This document shows positions 54,711-63,818 of a DNA stretch of 64,000 bases, piece by piece. Position 1 is the stretch's first letter, and each line of letters starts with the position of its first letter. The translations under genes and the position numbers were made by a program. Under the pieces are notes generated by a model that had not been told where the DNA came from, ran no database searches, and saw only the letters and a list, made by a program, of their open reading frames with translations. Source of the DNA: Methanolinea sp. UBA277 (GTDB taxonomy: Archaea > Halobacteriota > Methanomicrobia > Methanomicrobiales > Methanospirillaceae); contig DANP01000020.1 in the NCBI GenBank assembly GCA_002499905.1, positions 1-64,000 on the forward strand. The letters are read 5' to 3'.

Positions 54711-55314
54711 GTACTCATTCTCTCCTATTCGCTCTACGTCCACGTATACCGGATGGCCCGGGGGTTGCCGAAGGGGTGCGGGAGGTTCCCGGGTGCGAAC
54801 CGGTCCACCGGCGAGTTCCGGAGACCCTCCCGCCCGAAGTCCTCGAAAAGATGGGGCGGCGGAGTTCGAGCGGGAGTTTGCAGAAATACCCGTGGTGACC
54901 ATGAACGAGCTTGCCGGAGCGGACGGCGTCATCGGCACCCCGACCAGGTTCGGCAACATGTGCGGGCAGATGCGCCAGATCCTGAACGCCCGGGGGAAGA
55001 TCTGGGGTGACGGGGCGCTGGTCGGCAGGGTGGGGAGCGTCTTTACCAGCTCCGCCACCCAGCACTGCGGGCAGGAATCGCCCATCCTCTCCTTCCACAT
55101 CACGTTCCTCCACCACGGGATGGTCATCGCCGGTCTCCCCTACAGCTTCGAAGGGCAGTCACGGCTCGATGAGATTACCGGGGGGAGCCCCTACGGGGCA
55201 TCCACCATCGCCGGAAACGGCCCGGCGGCCCGGTTCCCGGGCGAAAACGAGCTTGCCGCTGGGAGGTACCAGGGGAGGTACATGGCGGAGATCGCGGGGA
55301 AGCTGAGGAGGTGA
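54711..55314 (+). pseudogene. wrbA: WrbA-like NAD(P)H:quinone oxidoreductase, two frameshifts
   Basis: Three frames rebuild an almost full WrbA flavoprotein: VLILSYSLYVHVYRMARG, then VAEGVREVPGCE and RVPETLPPEVLEKMG, then AAEFEREFAEIPVVT and GTPTRFGNMCGQMRQIL onward to the end. The joins are in G runs at 54760-54764 and 54853-54856, each one G short. No good start codon precedes the first segment. The 173-residue third segment is open and intact but lacks the FMN phosphate loop, so alone it should not bind FMN normally. Confidence 0.75.
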
Positions 55315-55618
55315 AAGGCTCTCACTTCATCTGAAAATCGGTACTCGCAACCGCCTCTATGGCAGGGAGCCCGGTCATGGAACCTGAGAGCATGCCAGGG
55401 AATGGTGAAGGGCTGTTGATTGTGCGGCAGTGTTTATCCTCATGCCATTCCCATAATCGTTTCTGGAAAGGCCGTTGTACGGATTGTGATATTCGAGGAT
55501 TAATATTAATTTTTTGCGAAAAAAAAAGGATCATTAATCACTCGCAGCCGTAAAATCCGATTTTTTGAAGAATAGTTATATAAGAAATGAAGAGCCGCAA
55601 GGGAATGGAGCATGATAT
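55315..55618. other. Gene-free spacer with TATA box
   Basis: 304 bases. The only support for function is TTATATAAG at 55576-55584, a strong TATA box for the gene at 55619, and T/A-rich runs near 55510-55530 that may end transcription of the broken wrbA. Confidence 0.5.
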
Positions 55619-56014
55619 ATGGCTGAGGGCCGATTTTCATTGAATGTGGAGAGTACTGCGAGCTTCTCATACCTTATCCGCACCCTTTCAGGCTTGGATA
55701 TCAGGCTTCCGCTTTTCCTTGGAATCGTCATACTCTATATCCTCTTCAGCATCGATATCGTGACCACGGAAGCAATTCTCCGCCTCGGCGGGGTTGAGCT
55801 GAACAGGCTGATGACTGAAATTGTGTCATACCCGATGGGCCACATCGCCCTGAAGGGAGCCGTGCTGACCCTCGTGGCCGGAGTCTGTGTCTGGGCAGAG
55901 GAGAGGATTGCCCGGAGCGGTATCGCCACCATGGCGATTATCATCGCCTTTTACATGGTCGTTGCCCTCCATAATTCAGAGACGCTGTACCTGATGATGA
56001 CCGGAGCAGTGTGA
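55619..56014 (+). CDS. DUF5658-like membrane protein
   Basis: 131 residues with three helices. The segment IDIVTTEAILRLGGVELNRLMTEIV followed by HIALKGAVLTL matches the DUF5658 pattern (D-x-x-TT ... GG-x-E-x-N ... K). The role of that family is unknown. GGAG lies 8 bases ahead of the ATG. Confidence 0.65.
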   Translation: MAEGRFSLNVESTASFSYLIRTLSGLDIRLPLFLGIVILYILFSIDIVTTEAILRLGGVELNRLMTEIVSYPMGHIALKGAVLTLVAGVCVWAEERIARSGIATMAIIIAFYMVVALHNSETLYLMMTGAV

Positions 56015-56097
56015 AAAATCAGTTTTTTTCATCATGGTGTATCGGGGCATGACTGGTAGGATGTTTCGCCGGCTCCGCTCCCTACCATATCTCTTGG

Positions 56098-56820
56098 TCA
56101 TAATATTCCTGATCGCAGCTCGTCGGGAATGTCTGTCGTTCCATACGGTTCTGCGGCTGATTCATCAACACCGCCTCTCAGCTTGATCACGACCGAGGTT
56201 CTCATTCCGTAGATGTTGACATGGAACTGGCCGCTGTCCCGGATAATAATGCGTTTGTAGGGTTCCGAGCTGTACTGGCCGTTGAAGCCGTCCTCGAGAA
56301 TGGTCGCGCCGGTGGCAGGGTCACGGATGGTAATCACTGCAAGAGAGAAATGCGGGTTATTGCTATATGCGCTGGTCCAGAACTCGATCACGAATGGTGC
56401 ACGATCAACGGTTACAAGCAGGGCCGCATTGCTGTACATCAGGTCATAGGTCCCGGAGAAGAACGTGGCCGTGGGCATCTCGTTCGGGCGGGCGAGTCCT
56501 GCGGTGTCAGCGGTATGCTGACGGTAGAATGGTGTGACGGCGGCTGCGGGCGGGATAGGTTCTGCTGTCGCAACGGATCCGACCGGTAGTGGCGTTGGAA
56601 CAGGGAGGATTGCCGGCCCGGAGGGGGTGAATACCGGCTGTGGACCCGTGGGAGATGTTGCGGTGGGAGGCGAAATCACCACATCCCGGTCCGTGTCTTC
56701 ATCTCCCATCTCAATACAGCCCGGGATAAAGGAGAACGATAGTAAAAGAATTATAATGAAGATGATCCTTACCCGGGCAGAAGAAGACGCCATTCGGATT
56801 TCTGTATGATTTGATATCAT
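56098..56820 (-). CDS. Secreted lipoprotein with Pro/Thr linker
   Basis: 240 residues. The hydrophobic signal core IIFIIILLLSFSFIPGC ends in a lipobox Cys (about residue 35). A Pro/Thr-rich linker extends to about residue 95, then a beta-rich domain (FFSGTYDLMYSNAALLVTVDRAPFVIEFW) that may be a sandwich fold binding a ligand outside the cell. The start at 56820 fits the TATA box at 56856-56862; 56793 is the alternative. Family not recognised. Confidence 0.62.
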   Translation of the reverse strand: MISNHTEIRMASSSARVRIIFIIILLLSFSFIPGCIEMGDEDTDRDVVISPPTATSPTGPQPVFTPSGPAILPVPTPLPVGSVATAEPIPPAAAVTPFYRQHTADTAGLARPNEMPTATFFSGTYDLMYSNAALLVTVDRAPFVIEFWTSAYSNNPHFSLAVITIRDPATGATILEDGFNGQYSSEPYKRIIIRDSGQFHVNIYGMRTSVVIKLRGGVDESAAEPYGTTDIPDELRSGIL

Positions 56821-56855
56821 AAATATCTTACAGATGACATTCTTTTTCAGGATGA

Positions 56856-56862
56856 TTTTATA
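56856..56862 (-). promoter_or_regulatory. TATA box of the lipoprotein gene
   Basis: The minus strand reads TATAAAA, 36-42 bases before the ATG at 56820. Confidence 0.5.
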
Positions 56863-56925
56863 CTGCAGTATCAGTGCTAGCCCGATCCTGGGATTTCGAT
56901 TTTTATTGGATCACATACTAAAGGG

Positions 56926-56932
56926 TTTATAA
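56926..56932 (+). promoter_or_regulatory. TATA box of the pilus operon
   Basis: TTTATAA, about 25 bases before 56957. With the start at 57083 this implies a leader of about 125 bases. Confidence 0.5.
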
Positions 56933-57082
56933 CCGGCAGGGAAAATAGATTACGGATTGAGAAAAAAGTATGAATTAATATGGATTATCGGAAAATATTT
57001 CTCTCATGAAATCGCGGTGAGCCGGACACGGTTCCAACACTTTCTCTCGATGCGGCAGAGGGAACATCCTGAAGGTAGTGGC

Positions 57083-59188
57083 ATGACGAATCAGATAAAT
57101 GTCTCCGTTGCACTGAAGACACGGGGTGACGAGTTCGTAAAAAGCGGCGACTTCGATCAGGCAATCCGGTACTACCTGAAGGCGATTGAACTCGACCCCT
57201 CCTATATCGCTGCTTGGAACAACCTCGGGTATTCGTATGCAAAATCCGGTATGGACGTGGATGCCGAGCGCTGCAGGGAGAAAATCAGGCAGTTAAAGGC
57301 TCGTGCAACTAAAAAGCCGGAGAGAGAGCCTATTCCCGAATTCCATCCAGGCGTTCCGCAAACCGCACGAGCACCGCCGGAACGAGAGGCCGTTCGCCAG
57401 GAGACAGATACCCCCGCATCGCCAGGCGGGTTCTGGGACGGGCTGAAACTCCCCCCCATGGGACGATCAGTACAGGACAACAGGCGCAAGAAGGAGCCGG
57501 AACACCCTGGAGGGGGACCAGTCGTCATAGCAGCTGATACCCCTACACGGCCAGGCGGGTTCTGGGACAGGCTGAAACTACCCTCTACAGGACGACCGGA
57601 GCAGGGCGACCGGCACAGGAGCGAGCCGGAACACCCTGGAGGGGGACCGGTCGTCACAGATGCTGGTATGTCCACATCTCCCGGGGATTTCCGGAAAAAA
57701 CTGAAACATCCCCGGTGTAACTCGAAGCAAAAGAACCGTGCCGGGAGCGAACCGGAACCTCACGGAGGCGAAGCTGCTGTCACGGGAGATACCGGGAGAT
57801 CCTCCCCGAAGGATTCCGGACTCTTCACGGGTTTGAATAACCGTATCATGGCTATATGCCGGAAATTTCCCTCATCTGCAAATAAAAGTCCGGTCCCGCC
57901 CGGAGCAAGGGCAGAACAGGAAACAGCCACGGATGCCCTCCGCATGGAGGGTGGAGAGGTCTTCCGCTTTCAGGGGGGACGGGGTGTCTGCACCATCCAG
58001 AACTGCGGACAGCTCGTGGAGGGATTCGACCGGGTGCTCGAACAGCACCCCGACCTCTCGGCAGGGTTCCGGGGCATCGCCCTGTACTCGCTCGGGCGGT
58101 TCCGCGAGGCGCTCGAGGATTTCGACCGGGAGCTCGGCCAGGACCCTGGAGCCACCGGGATCTGGATCCTCCGGGCATGGGTGCTCACCCGGCTCGGGAG
58201 GGAAGAGGAGGCCCTGTATTCCTGCGAACAGGCGCTGCACCTGGACCGGGAAAACTTTGATGCCTGGCGGCAGTTCGGTTTCGTGCTCCAGAGCCTCGGG
58301 CGTGAACAGGAGGCGCTGCACGCCCTGGACCGGGCACTCTCGCTCAACCCCCATTCCGCTGAGGTATGGGTCGCCCGGGGCCGGATCCTCCATATCCTCT
58401 GCCGGGACCACGAGGCCCTCCAGTCCTATGACCGGGCGCTTGCCATCGACCCGCGGTCTTCAGACCTCTGGCTGAGCCGGGCCCGGTCGCTCTCCAGGCT
58501 CGGGAGGGAAGAGGAGGCCCTTGCATCGCTGGAGCAGGGGATTGCCGCGAATCCCGACAACCCCTCACTGTATATCTGCCAGGGGAGGATGTTCCACGCA
58601 CTGGGCAAATTCGGCGAGGCACTGACCGCTTACGACCGGGCACTGACCATCCGGCCGGACGATGCCCGGACCTGGGAGGCCATGGGGGCAGTTCTCCATG
58701 AGATCGGGAAGTACCGGGACGAGGCTGCTGCCTACGACCGGGCCCTCGCCATAGACCACGGGAACGCACTCCTCTATGAAAAGCGGGGGGATGCCCTTGC
58801 CCTGAGCGGAAAGTACGCAGAGGCCGTTCGTGACTTCCGGAAGGGGCTGGAGTTCCGGTCCGGAGACATCTCCCTCATCCAGCGCCTGGGAACGGCGCTT
58901 GCCAATGCAGGAAAGACCAGTGAGGCCCAAGAGATCCTGCGGCCTCTCCTGGAAGCTTCCCCTGACGGGAAGGGGATGATGAAAGCCCGGGGGAAAGCAT
59001 TTCTCTCACTCGGACACTACCGTGAAGCCCTGGCCGCATTCCGGGAGGCCCTCTCCCTCGACCCGGATGACGCTGATGCACAGCAGGGTGTCCGGAACGC
59101 TGAAGCAGCTCTTGGCACCGTGAATGCAGAGGGGCTGGATATAGCTGCCTGGAAATCACCCGAAAATGGACCGGTGAAAAAGGAATGA
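57083..59188 (+). CDS. TPR protein with internal repeats, first gene of pilus operon
   Basis: 701 residues. One TPR unit (GDFDQAIRYYLKAIELDPSY) at the N-terminus, a 200-residue Pro/Gly-rich linker with three copies of a 43-residue repeat, then about ten TPRs (for example GRFREALEDFDRELGQDPG, GREEEALYSCEQALHLDRE, GHYREALAAFREALSLDPD). The stop overlaps the secretion ATPase start (ATGA), so it is translationally coupled to it. It probably acts as a cytoplasmic scaffold or assembly factor for the pilus machine. Start at 57083, after GAAGGT; the frame is open from 56957. Confidence 0.75.
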   Translation: MTNQINVSVALKTRGDEFVKSGDFDQAIRYYLKAIELDPSYIAAWNNLGYSYAKSGMDVDAERCREKIRQLKARATKKPEREPIPEFHPGVPQTARAPPEREAVRQETDTPASPGGFWDGLKLPPMGRSVQDNRRKKEPEHPGGGPVVIAADTPTRPGGFWDRLKLPSTGRPEQGDRHRSEPEHPGGGPVVTDAGMSTSPGDFRKKLKHPRCNSKQKNRAGSEPEPHGGEAAVTGDTGRSSPKDSGLFTGLNNRIMAICRKFPSSANKSPVPPGARAEQETATDALRMEGGEVFRFQGGRGVCTIQNCGQLVEGFDRVLEQHPDLSAGFRGIALYSLGRFREALEDFDRELGQDPGATGIWILRAWVLTRLGREEEALYSCEQALHLDRENFDAWRQFGFVLQSLGREQEALHALDRALSLNPHSAEVWVARGRILHILCRDHEALQSYDRALAIDPRSSDLWLSRARSLSRLGREEEALASLEQGIAANPDNPSLYICQGRMFHALGKFGEALTAYDRALTIRPDDARTWEAMGAVLHEIGKYRDEAAAYDRALAIDHGNALLYEKRGDALALSGKYAEAVRDFRKGLEFRSGDISLIQRLGTALANAGKTSEAQEILRPLLEASPDGKGMMKARGKAFLSLGHYREALAAFREALSLDPDDADAQQGVRNAEAALGTVNAEGLDIAAWKSPENGPVKKE
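57410..57790 (+). repeat. Three tandem 129-bp coding repeats
   Basis: Units start at 57410, 57539 and 57668 with an exact 129-base period. The first two share PGGFWD, LKLP, GR and EPEHPGGGPVV; the third is diverged (PGDFRKKLKHP, SEPEPHGG). They encode the linker of the TPR protein. Confidence 0.85.
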
Positions 59189-60834
59189 AGGGCCTGGAGT
59201 GGATTCATGGATCCCCTAAGGGAAAAGATGAGAGTAACGGAAATCAGTATTCTCCCCTTTTAAAGCTCTTCGGCATGTTCCACAGAGGCGGGGGCGAAGT
59301 CCCTTCGTCTGATTCGTCCGTGGACACGGACGGATCCCCGCCTCCCGGCGCCGCTCCTCTCCCCGGAGAACGCCTGGTCGACCGCTACTGGCTGAAGAAG
59401 GGATTTTCCTATGCCCTGATCGTGGAAAACGACCTCTTCGATCTCCTCTACCGGGTAATCGAGCCCCCGGTGAGCTTCCAGGAACGGCTACTCCTTGAAG
59501 AGGTGCACAACTACCTCCGTGACGTGGTGGTCTTTGAATCGTTCCGGAGAAAGGGCGAGATCGGGCTGGCATTCCCGGAGGTCAGGAGTGCGGTGCACCG
59601 GTTCTCGCCCGGTATGCCGGATGAGCGGGTCTCGGTGCTCTTCTACTACCTGGAACGGAACCTCCAGGGATACGGCCCGATCGACCCGCTGATGAACGAC
59701 CGCTTCATCGAGGACATCACCTGCAACGGCGCCGAAAGCCCGGTCTACATCTACCACAACGAGTTCGGGTCGGTCCCGACAACCCTCGCTTTTTCCGGAG
59801 AAGAGCTCAACCGTTTCGTCCTGAAGCTCTCCCAGAAAGCGGACAAGCAGGTCTCCATTGCCTCTCCGCTCCTCGATGCCCCGCTCCCCGACGGATCACG
59901 GGCCCAGATCACCTACACCGACGTGGTCTCCTCCAAGGGGAGCTCGTTTACCATCCGACGGTTCAAGACCGACCCGATGACCCCGGTGGACCTGATCCGG
60001 TACGGCACCTACAGCCCCGAGATCCTGGCCTTCATCTGGCTGGCGGTGGAGAACCGTAAGAGCATGATAATCGTGGGAGGGACGGCCAGCGGCAAGACCT
60101 CCACCATGAACGCCATTTCCTACTACATCCCCCTGACGGCAAAGATCGTCTCCCTCGAGGATACGCGGGAAATCCAGCTCCCCCACAAGAACTGGCTCCC
60201 CACGAAGACGCGGGAGACCACGGGGCATACGGTCAAAGGAGACATCGATCTCTTCTCCCTGCTCCGGTCCTCCCTCCGCCAGCGGCCGGAGTACATCATC
60301 GTCGGCGAAGTCCGGGGGCCGGAAGCCCAGACCCTCTTCCAGGCCATGAACACCGGGCATACTACCTACTCCACACTGCACGCCGGGAGCGTGGAAGAGT
60401 CCATCAACCGGCTGGTCAACCCGCCCATCAACGTCCCGCGGGCCATGTTCGGGGCGCTGGACCTGATGGTTGTGCAGCTCCTGCAGTACAGGGAGGGGAA
60501 GGCAATCCGGCGCTGCGCATCCTTAAACGAGATCTCGGTCGATCGGAACGATGCCATCCAGTCGCAGGAGCTCTATACCTGGTATCCACGGACCGACCGG
60601 TTTCAGCGGAACTACAACCACTCCCGGGTGCTGGACAGCATCGGTTACGCCCGGGGCTGGACCCGGAGCGAGGTCGAGGAGCAGCTGGCCATCCGCAAGC
60701 ACCTGCTCGAACTGATGGCCCGCAAGGGTATCACCCGGTCCGCGGAAGTGAGCGGGGTCTTCAACCTGATCCGGAAATCGGAGCGGGTCAGCCCGGACGA
60801 ACTGGCAGAGGAGATCGGCGGTGTCGGCAGCTGA
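59185..60834 (+). CDS. Type II/IV secretion ATPase (archaeal pilus type)
   Basis: A 549-residue hexameric motor ATPase of the TadA/GspE/FlaI family, which powers pilin assembly. Walker A IIVGGTASGKTSTMNA (about residues 294-310), an Asp box near EDTREIQLPHKNWL, Walker B YIIVGEVRGPEAQTLFQAMNTGH, and a His box STLHAGSVEE. The N-terminal domain has KKGFSYALIVEN and YLERNLQGYGPIDPLM. It overlaps the next gene by 14 bases. Confidence 0.92.
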   Translation: MKGLEWIHGSPKGKDESNGNQYSPLLKLFGMFHRGGGEVPSSDSSVDTDGSPPPGAAPLPGERLVDRYWLKKGFSYALIVENDLFDLLYRVIEPPVSFQERLLLEEVHNYLRDVVVFESFRRKGEIGLAFPEVRSAVHRFSPGMPDERVSVLFYYLERNLQGYGPIDPLMNDRFIEDITCNGAESPVYIYHNEFGSVPTTLAFSGEELNRFVLKLSQKADKQVSIASPLLDAPLPDGSRAQITYTDVVSSKGSSFTIRRFKTDPMTPVDLIRYGTYSPEILAFIWLAVENRKSMIIVGGTASGKTSTMNAISYYIPLTAKIVSLEDTREIQLPHKNWLPTKTRETTGHTVKGDIDLFSLLRSSLRQRPEYIIVGEVRGPEAQTLFQAMNTGHTTYSTLHAGSVEESINRLVNPPINVPRAMFGALDLMVVQLLQYREGKAIRRCASLNEISVDRNDAIQSQELYTWYPRTDRFQRNYNHSRVLDSIGYARGWTRSEVEEQLAIRKHLLELMARKGITRSAEVSGVFNLIRKSERVSPDELAEEIGGVGS

Positions 60835-62635
60835 AGCGGTCCGCTCGGTGAGAGACAGCCTCTTTGACCGGAAGAACTACAGCCGGACGCTCAGGGGTTC
60901 GCGGACGGCAAAGACCTACGATGAGTACCTCCGCTACCTCCTCCAGCAGACGGCGATGATCGCCGCCGGGATGGTGGCGGTGGTGGTGGTCACCCACCTC
61001 CTCTCCGTCCGGTTCACGGTGCTGAAACCCTACCCGCTCTGGGTACAGGACGTACTTATCGTGGCCGTTCCCACCGTGCTCGTCTTTGCCGCCGTCTATG
61101 TACAGCCGGTGCTGGCCGCGAAGGGGCGCAAGGCGCGGATCGATATCGACCTCCCTTACGCCATCACCTACATGCAGGCCCTCTCCACCACCCTGACTCT
61201 GTATAATGTCTTCCGTAGCGTGTACGAACAGCAGGACCTGTACGGCGAGGTCTCAAAGGAGTTTTCGATGATCGTGCGGGATGTGGAGCTCTTCGGGGAC
61301 GACCTGGTCTCGGCGATGCGGAACCTGGGGCGGTCCACGCCCTCCGAGAACCTGAAGCGGCTGATGGACGACCTGATCCTGATGTTCGAGAGCGGGGGGG
61401 ATATCCCCGAATTCTTTGCCTCCCGATCCGCCCACTTCCGGGAAGTGGCGCGAAACGAGCTCGAGATGGGGTTGAAGACCATGGAGATCATGGCCGAGGT
61501 CTATGTGGCCGCGTTTGTCGCCGCTCCCATCGCGGTGATCATCATGACCGCGGCCGAGACCATGACCGGCCAGAGCCAGCTCTCGGCCATGATGGTCTTC
61601 TTCTTCATCGGGCTCCCGCTCGGGGCGGCGGCGATGATATGGATCCTCTCCCTGGTGCTCCCTGCCGAGCGGCTGGAGATCATCCGGCGGGAGGTCGCCG
61701 AGACCGAGTATGCGACCGGGGTGCCAATGGTGATCGGTGAGCAGGAGGCATCCGGGCAGTTTTCCCGGAAGATGAAGTCCACCCGGACCATCATCCGGTT
61801 CCAGGACATTCTCCGCCACCCCCTCCGGCACTATATCGCCGATTACCGGTTCGGTGCGGTTCTCGGTGCGATCCTCGCCCTGTCCGTAACGATCCTCTTC
61901 TGGAACGGCACCATCGCCTCTCTCGTACCCAGGTACCCGTTCGAGGTCTTCGTCAGCCTGCTCTGCATCGCCATCCTCTCTCCCGTGATGGTGGCTTTTG
62001 AGCTCCGGCGCCGGTATATTAACAAGGTCGAGGAGCAGATCCCTGACTTCCTGCGGGAGCTTGCCGACCTGAAAGACATCGGTATGACCCTGCAGGGAGC
62101 TATTCACCTGATCTCCAGCTCCAAGCTCGGGCTGCTCTCCAGCGAGCTCCGGGTCGTCTCCGACGAGGTGCGCTGGGGCTCGCCGGTCTCGAGCGCGCTG
62201 GTGCGGATGGAGGAGCGGATCGGGGTGCTGATGATCAAGCGGGCCATCTCCCTGATCGTCCGGGCGAGCGAGGTGACCGACTACATCCGGGACATCCTGA
62301 TGATCGCCATCGGTGACATGGAGCACTACCTGAAGATGAAGCGGGACCGGTTCACCACCTCCTTTGCCTACATCATGATCATCTACCTCTCGTTCGGCAT
62401 CTTTCTCTACACCGCCTATGTGCTGAACGTCTCGTTCATCACCTCCTTCGAGAAGCTCAACACGACCATCGATATCTCCGGCAACGTGCTCGACATGTTC
62501 CGGATCGCCATCATCCTCGGCCTCTTCTCCGGGATCATGGCCGGCCAGCTCTCGGCGGCAAACATCATGGCCGGGTTCAAGCACAGCGTCCTCTTCCTTA
62601 TTGTTTCCGTGGTGTTGTTTGTCTATGTGCTGTAG
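60821..62635 (+). CDS. Pilus membrane platform protein (GspF/TadC/FlaJ family)
   Basis: 604 residues, GTG start after GAGGAGA. Two T2SF domains: one around ALSTTLTLYNVFRSVYEQQDLYGEVSKEF (split as ALSTTLTLYNVFRS and YEQQDLYGEVSKEF), the other around FLRELADLKDIGMTLQGAIHL. About eight hydrophobic helices lie at 40-85, 200-270, 345-400 and 515-604. It anchors the ATPase and guides pilin extraction from the membrane. The doubled layout is typical of archaeal type IV pilus operons. Confidence 0.88.
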   Translation: MSAAEAVRSVRDSLFDRKNYSRTLRGSRTAKTYDEYLRYLLQQTAMIAAGMVAVVVVTHLLSVRFTVLKPYPLWVQDVLIVAVPTVLVFAAVYVQPVLAAKGRKARIDIDLPYAITYMQALSTTLTLYNVFRSVYEQQDLYGEVSKEFSMIVRDVELFGDDLVSAMRNLGRSTPSENLKRLMDDLILMFESGGDIPEFFASRSAHFREVARNELEMGLKTMEIMAEVYVAAFVAAPIAVIIMTAAETMTGQSQLSAMMVFFFIGLPLGAAAMIWILSLVLPAERLEIIRREVAETEYATGVPMVIGEQEASGQFSRKMKSTRTIIRFQDILRHPLRHYIADYRFGAVLGAILALSVTILFWNGTIASLVPRYPFEVFVSLLCIAILSPVMVAFELRRRYINKVEEQIPDFLRELADLKDIGMTLQGAIHLISSSKLGLLSSELRVVSDEVRWGSPVSSALVRMEERIGVLMIKRAISLIVRASEVTDYIRDILMIAIGDMEHYLKMKRDRFTTSFAYIMIIYLSFGIFLYTAYVLNVSFITSFEKLNTTIDISGNVLDMFRIAIILGLFSGIMAGQLSAANIMAGFKHSVLFLIVSVVLFVYVL

Positions 62636-63035
62636 GAGAACCAGAGACCGGGAGGATGCGGTAACGGAGCTCGTGGGGGAGATGCTTATGCTGACCATCG
62701 TGCTGATTCTGATGGCGGTGTTTGCTGCGACCGCGTCAAGTTATCTTCCGCCGGCACGGGAGCCGAGCGTGACCATCAGGCAGGACGTAACCGGTGCAGC
62801 CGTCATTCTCCATCACAAAGGAGGAGACGCGGTTCCAAAATCGGAGTTGAGAATCACGGTCGGGGGGCTGGAAAAAGAGTATTCTCTCTATGTTTTTGGC
62901 AGTCCGTGGGAGGCAACCGAACCTGACAGTTTATTCGACCTCGGGGGCAACATCACCTTCACCAGACCTGATCCGGGATCAACCTTCCGGTTAAGCACAT
63001 CCCGTGTTGTCCTCTATTCCGGAGTGGTCCCATGA
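62625..63035 (+). CDS. Type IV pilin-like protein 1
   Basis: 136 residues. Class III signal: a basic leader (CCRRTRDRED) followed by AVTELVGEMLMLTIVLILM, the usual archaeal pilin N-terminal domain that EppA-type peptidase would cut before the hydrophobic stretch. A small beta-rich head follows (VTIRQDVTGAAVILHHKGGD). The start at 62625 lies inside the end of the platform gene, and the stop overlaps the next start (ATGA). Confidence 0.78.
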   Translation: MCCRRTRDREDAVTELVGEMLMLTIVLILMAVFAATASSYLPPAREPSVTIRQDVTGAAVILHHKGGDAVPKSELRITVGGLEKEYSLYVFGSPWEATEPDSLFDLGGNITFTRPDPGSTFRLSTSRVVLYSGVVP

Positions 63036-63790
63036 ACGATGATGCCATCGCCCCGGTGGTTGCGGTGATGATGATCCTCGTCATCGTGGTGACGCTCTTT
63101 TCCATCTGGAATGCGATCTACCTTCCAGGGTTCAAGCAGCAGGCCGAAGTGGAGCATCTGGGAGAAGTGGAAGAAGGAATACTCCGGTTCAGCGCCGATA
63201 TCGACAACTCCATCGCTCTCTGGCGAAATGGCACACAGACGGAATCCATCCCTCTCGGTGGTGGAGATATTTTATTAAATACCATCCGTTCCGGAGGAGA
63301 ACTTCGTATTCAGCAGCTCGAAGGAGCTGCAATTACCATCAGTGTCGATGGAACCGAATATTATGGCTATCTTTCAAAGATCACCTACAGACCTGTATCT
63401 AACTTCTGGATCGACCAGGGATATTCCTGGGAGAACGGTGCGGTGAATGTCAGCAAACGTAGTGTAAGTGTCCCAATCTCCCTTCCGAACCAGTACCAAG
63501 AGGCGCAACGTGCGTTTTTGGAACATCTGTTTCAAACCGGCTATTCCAATGAAAATCGGAATGTCAGTATAAAACTTGTCAATATCACAGCACATGACCT
63601 CCATGCCGCTGCAAGTGGCAACGGCATCTCACAACTGAAGCTGAATACAACGATCACGACGCACCGGCAGAATGGGGTGACCGGTATCAGTATTATCGGC
63701 GATCATGGGTTCCAGGCACCGTCACTCAATCCTGAATATCCTGTAAATGTCACCATAGAAAGACTGGATATCATTCTTTCCGCAGATTAG
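63032..63790 (+). CDS. Type IV pilin-like protein 2
   Basis: 252 residues. A very short leader MNDDA then IAPVVAVMMILVIVVTLFSIW, the archaeal pilin transmembrane segment. The head is larger and predicted N-glycosylation sequons (for example NGT, NVS, NIT, NTT, NVT) are frequent. It could be the major subunit or a minor tip subunit. The GC content drops in its second half compared with upstream genes. Confidence 0.75.
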   Translation: MNDDAIAPVVAVMMILVIVVTLFSIWNAIYLPGFKQQAEVEHLGEVEEGILRFSADIDNSIALWRNGTQTESIPLGGGDILLNTIRSGGELRIQQLEGAAITISVDGTEYYGYLSKITYRPVSNFWIDQGYSWENGAVNVSKRSVSVPISLPNQYQEAQRAFLEHLFQTGYSNENRNVSIKLVNITAHDLHAAASGNGISQLKLNTTITTHRQNGVTGISIIGDHGFQAPSLNPEYPVNVTIERLDIILSAD

Positions 63791-63818
63791 TAACTTCCTA
63801 CCCTTGCCTCTTGATTTC

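Noticed and set aside
61253..62698. A 481-codon frame antisense to the pilus platform gene, rich in His, Asp and Glu
   Set aside because: Shadow frame of a hydrophobic protein; composition is an artefact of the reverse complement.
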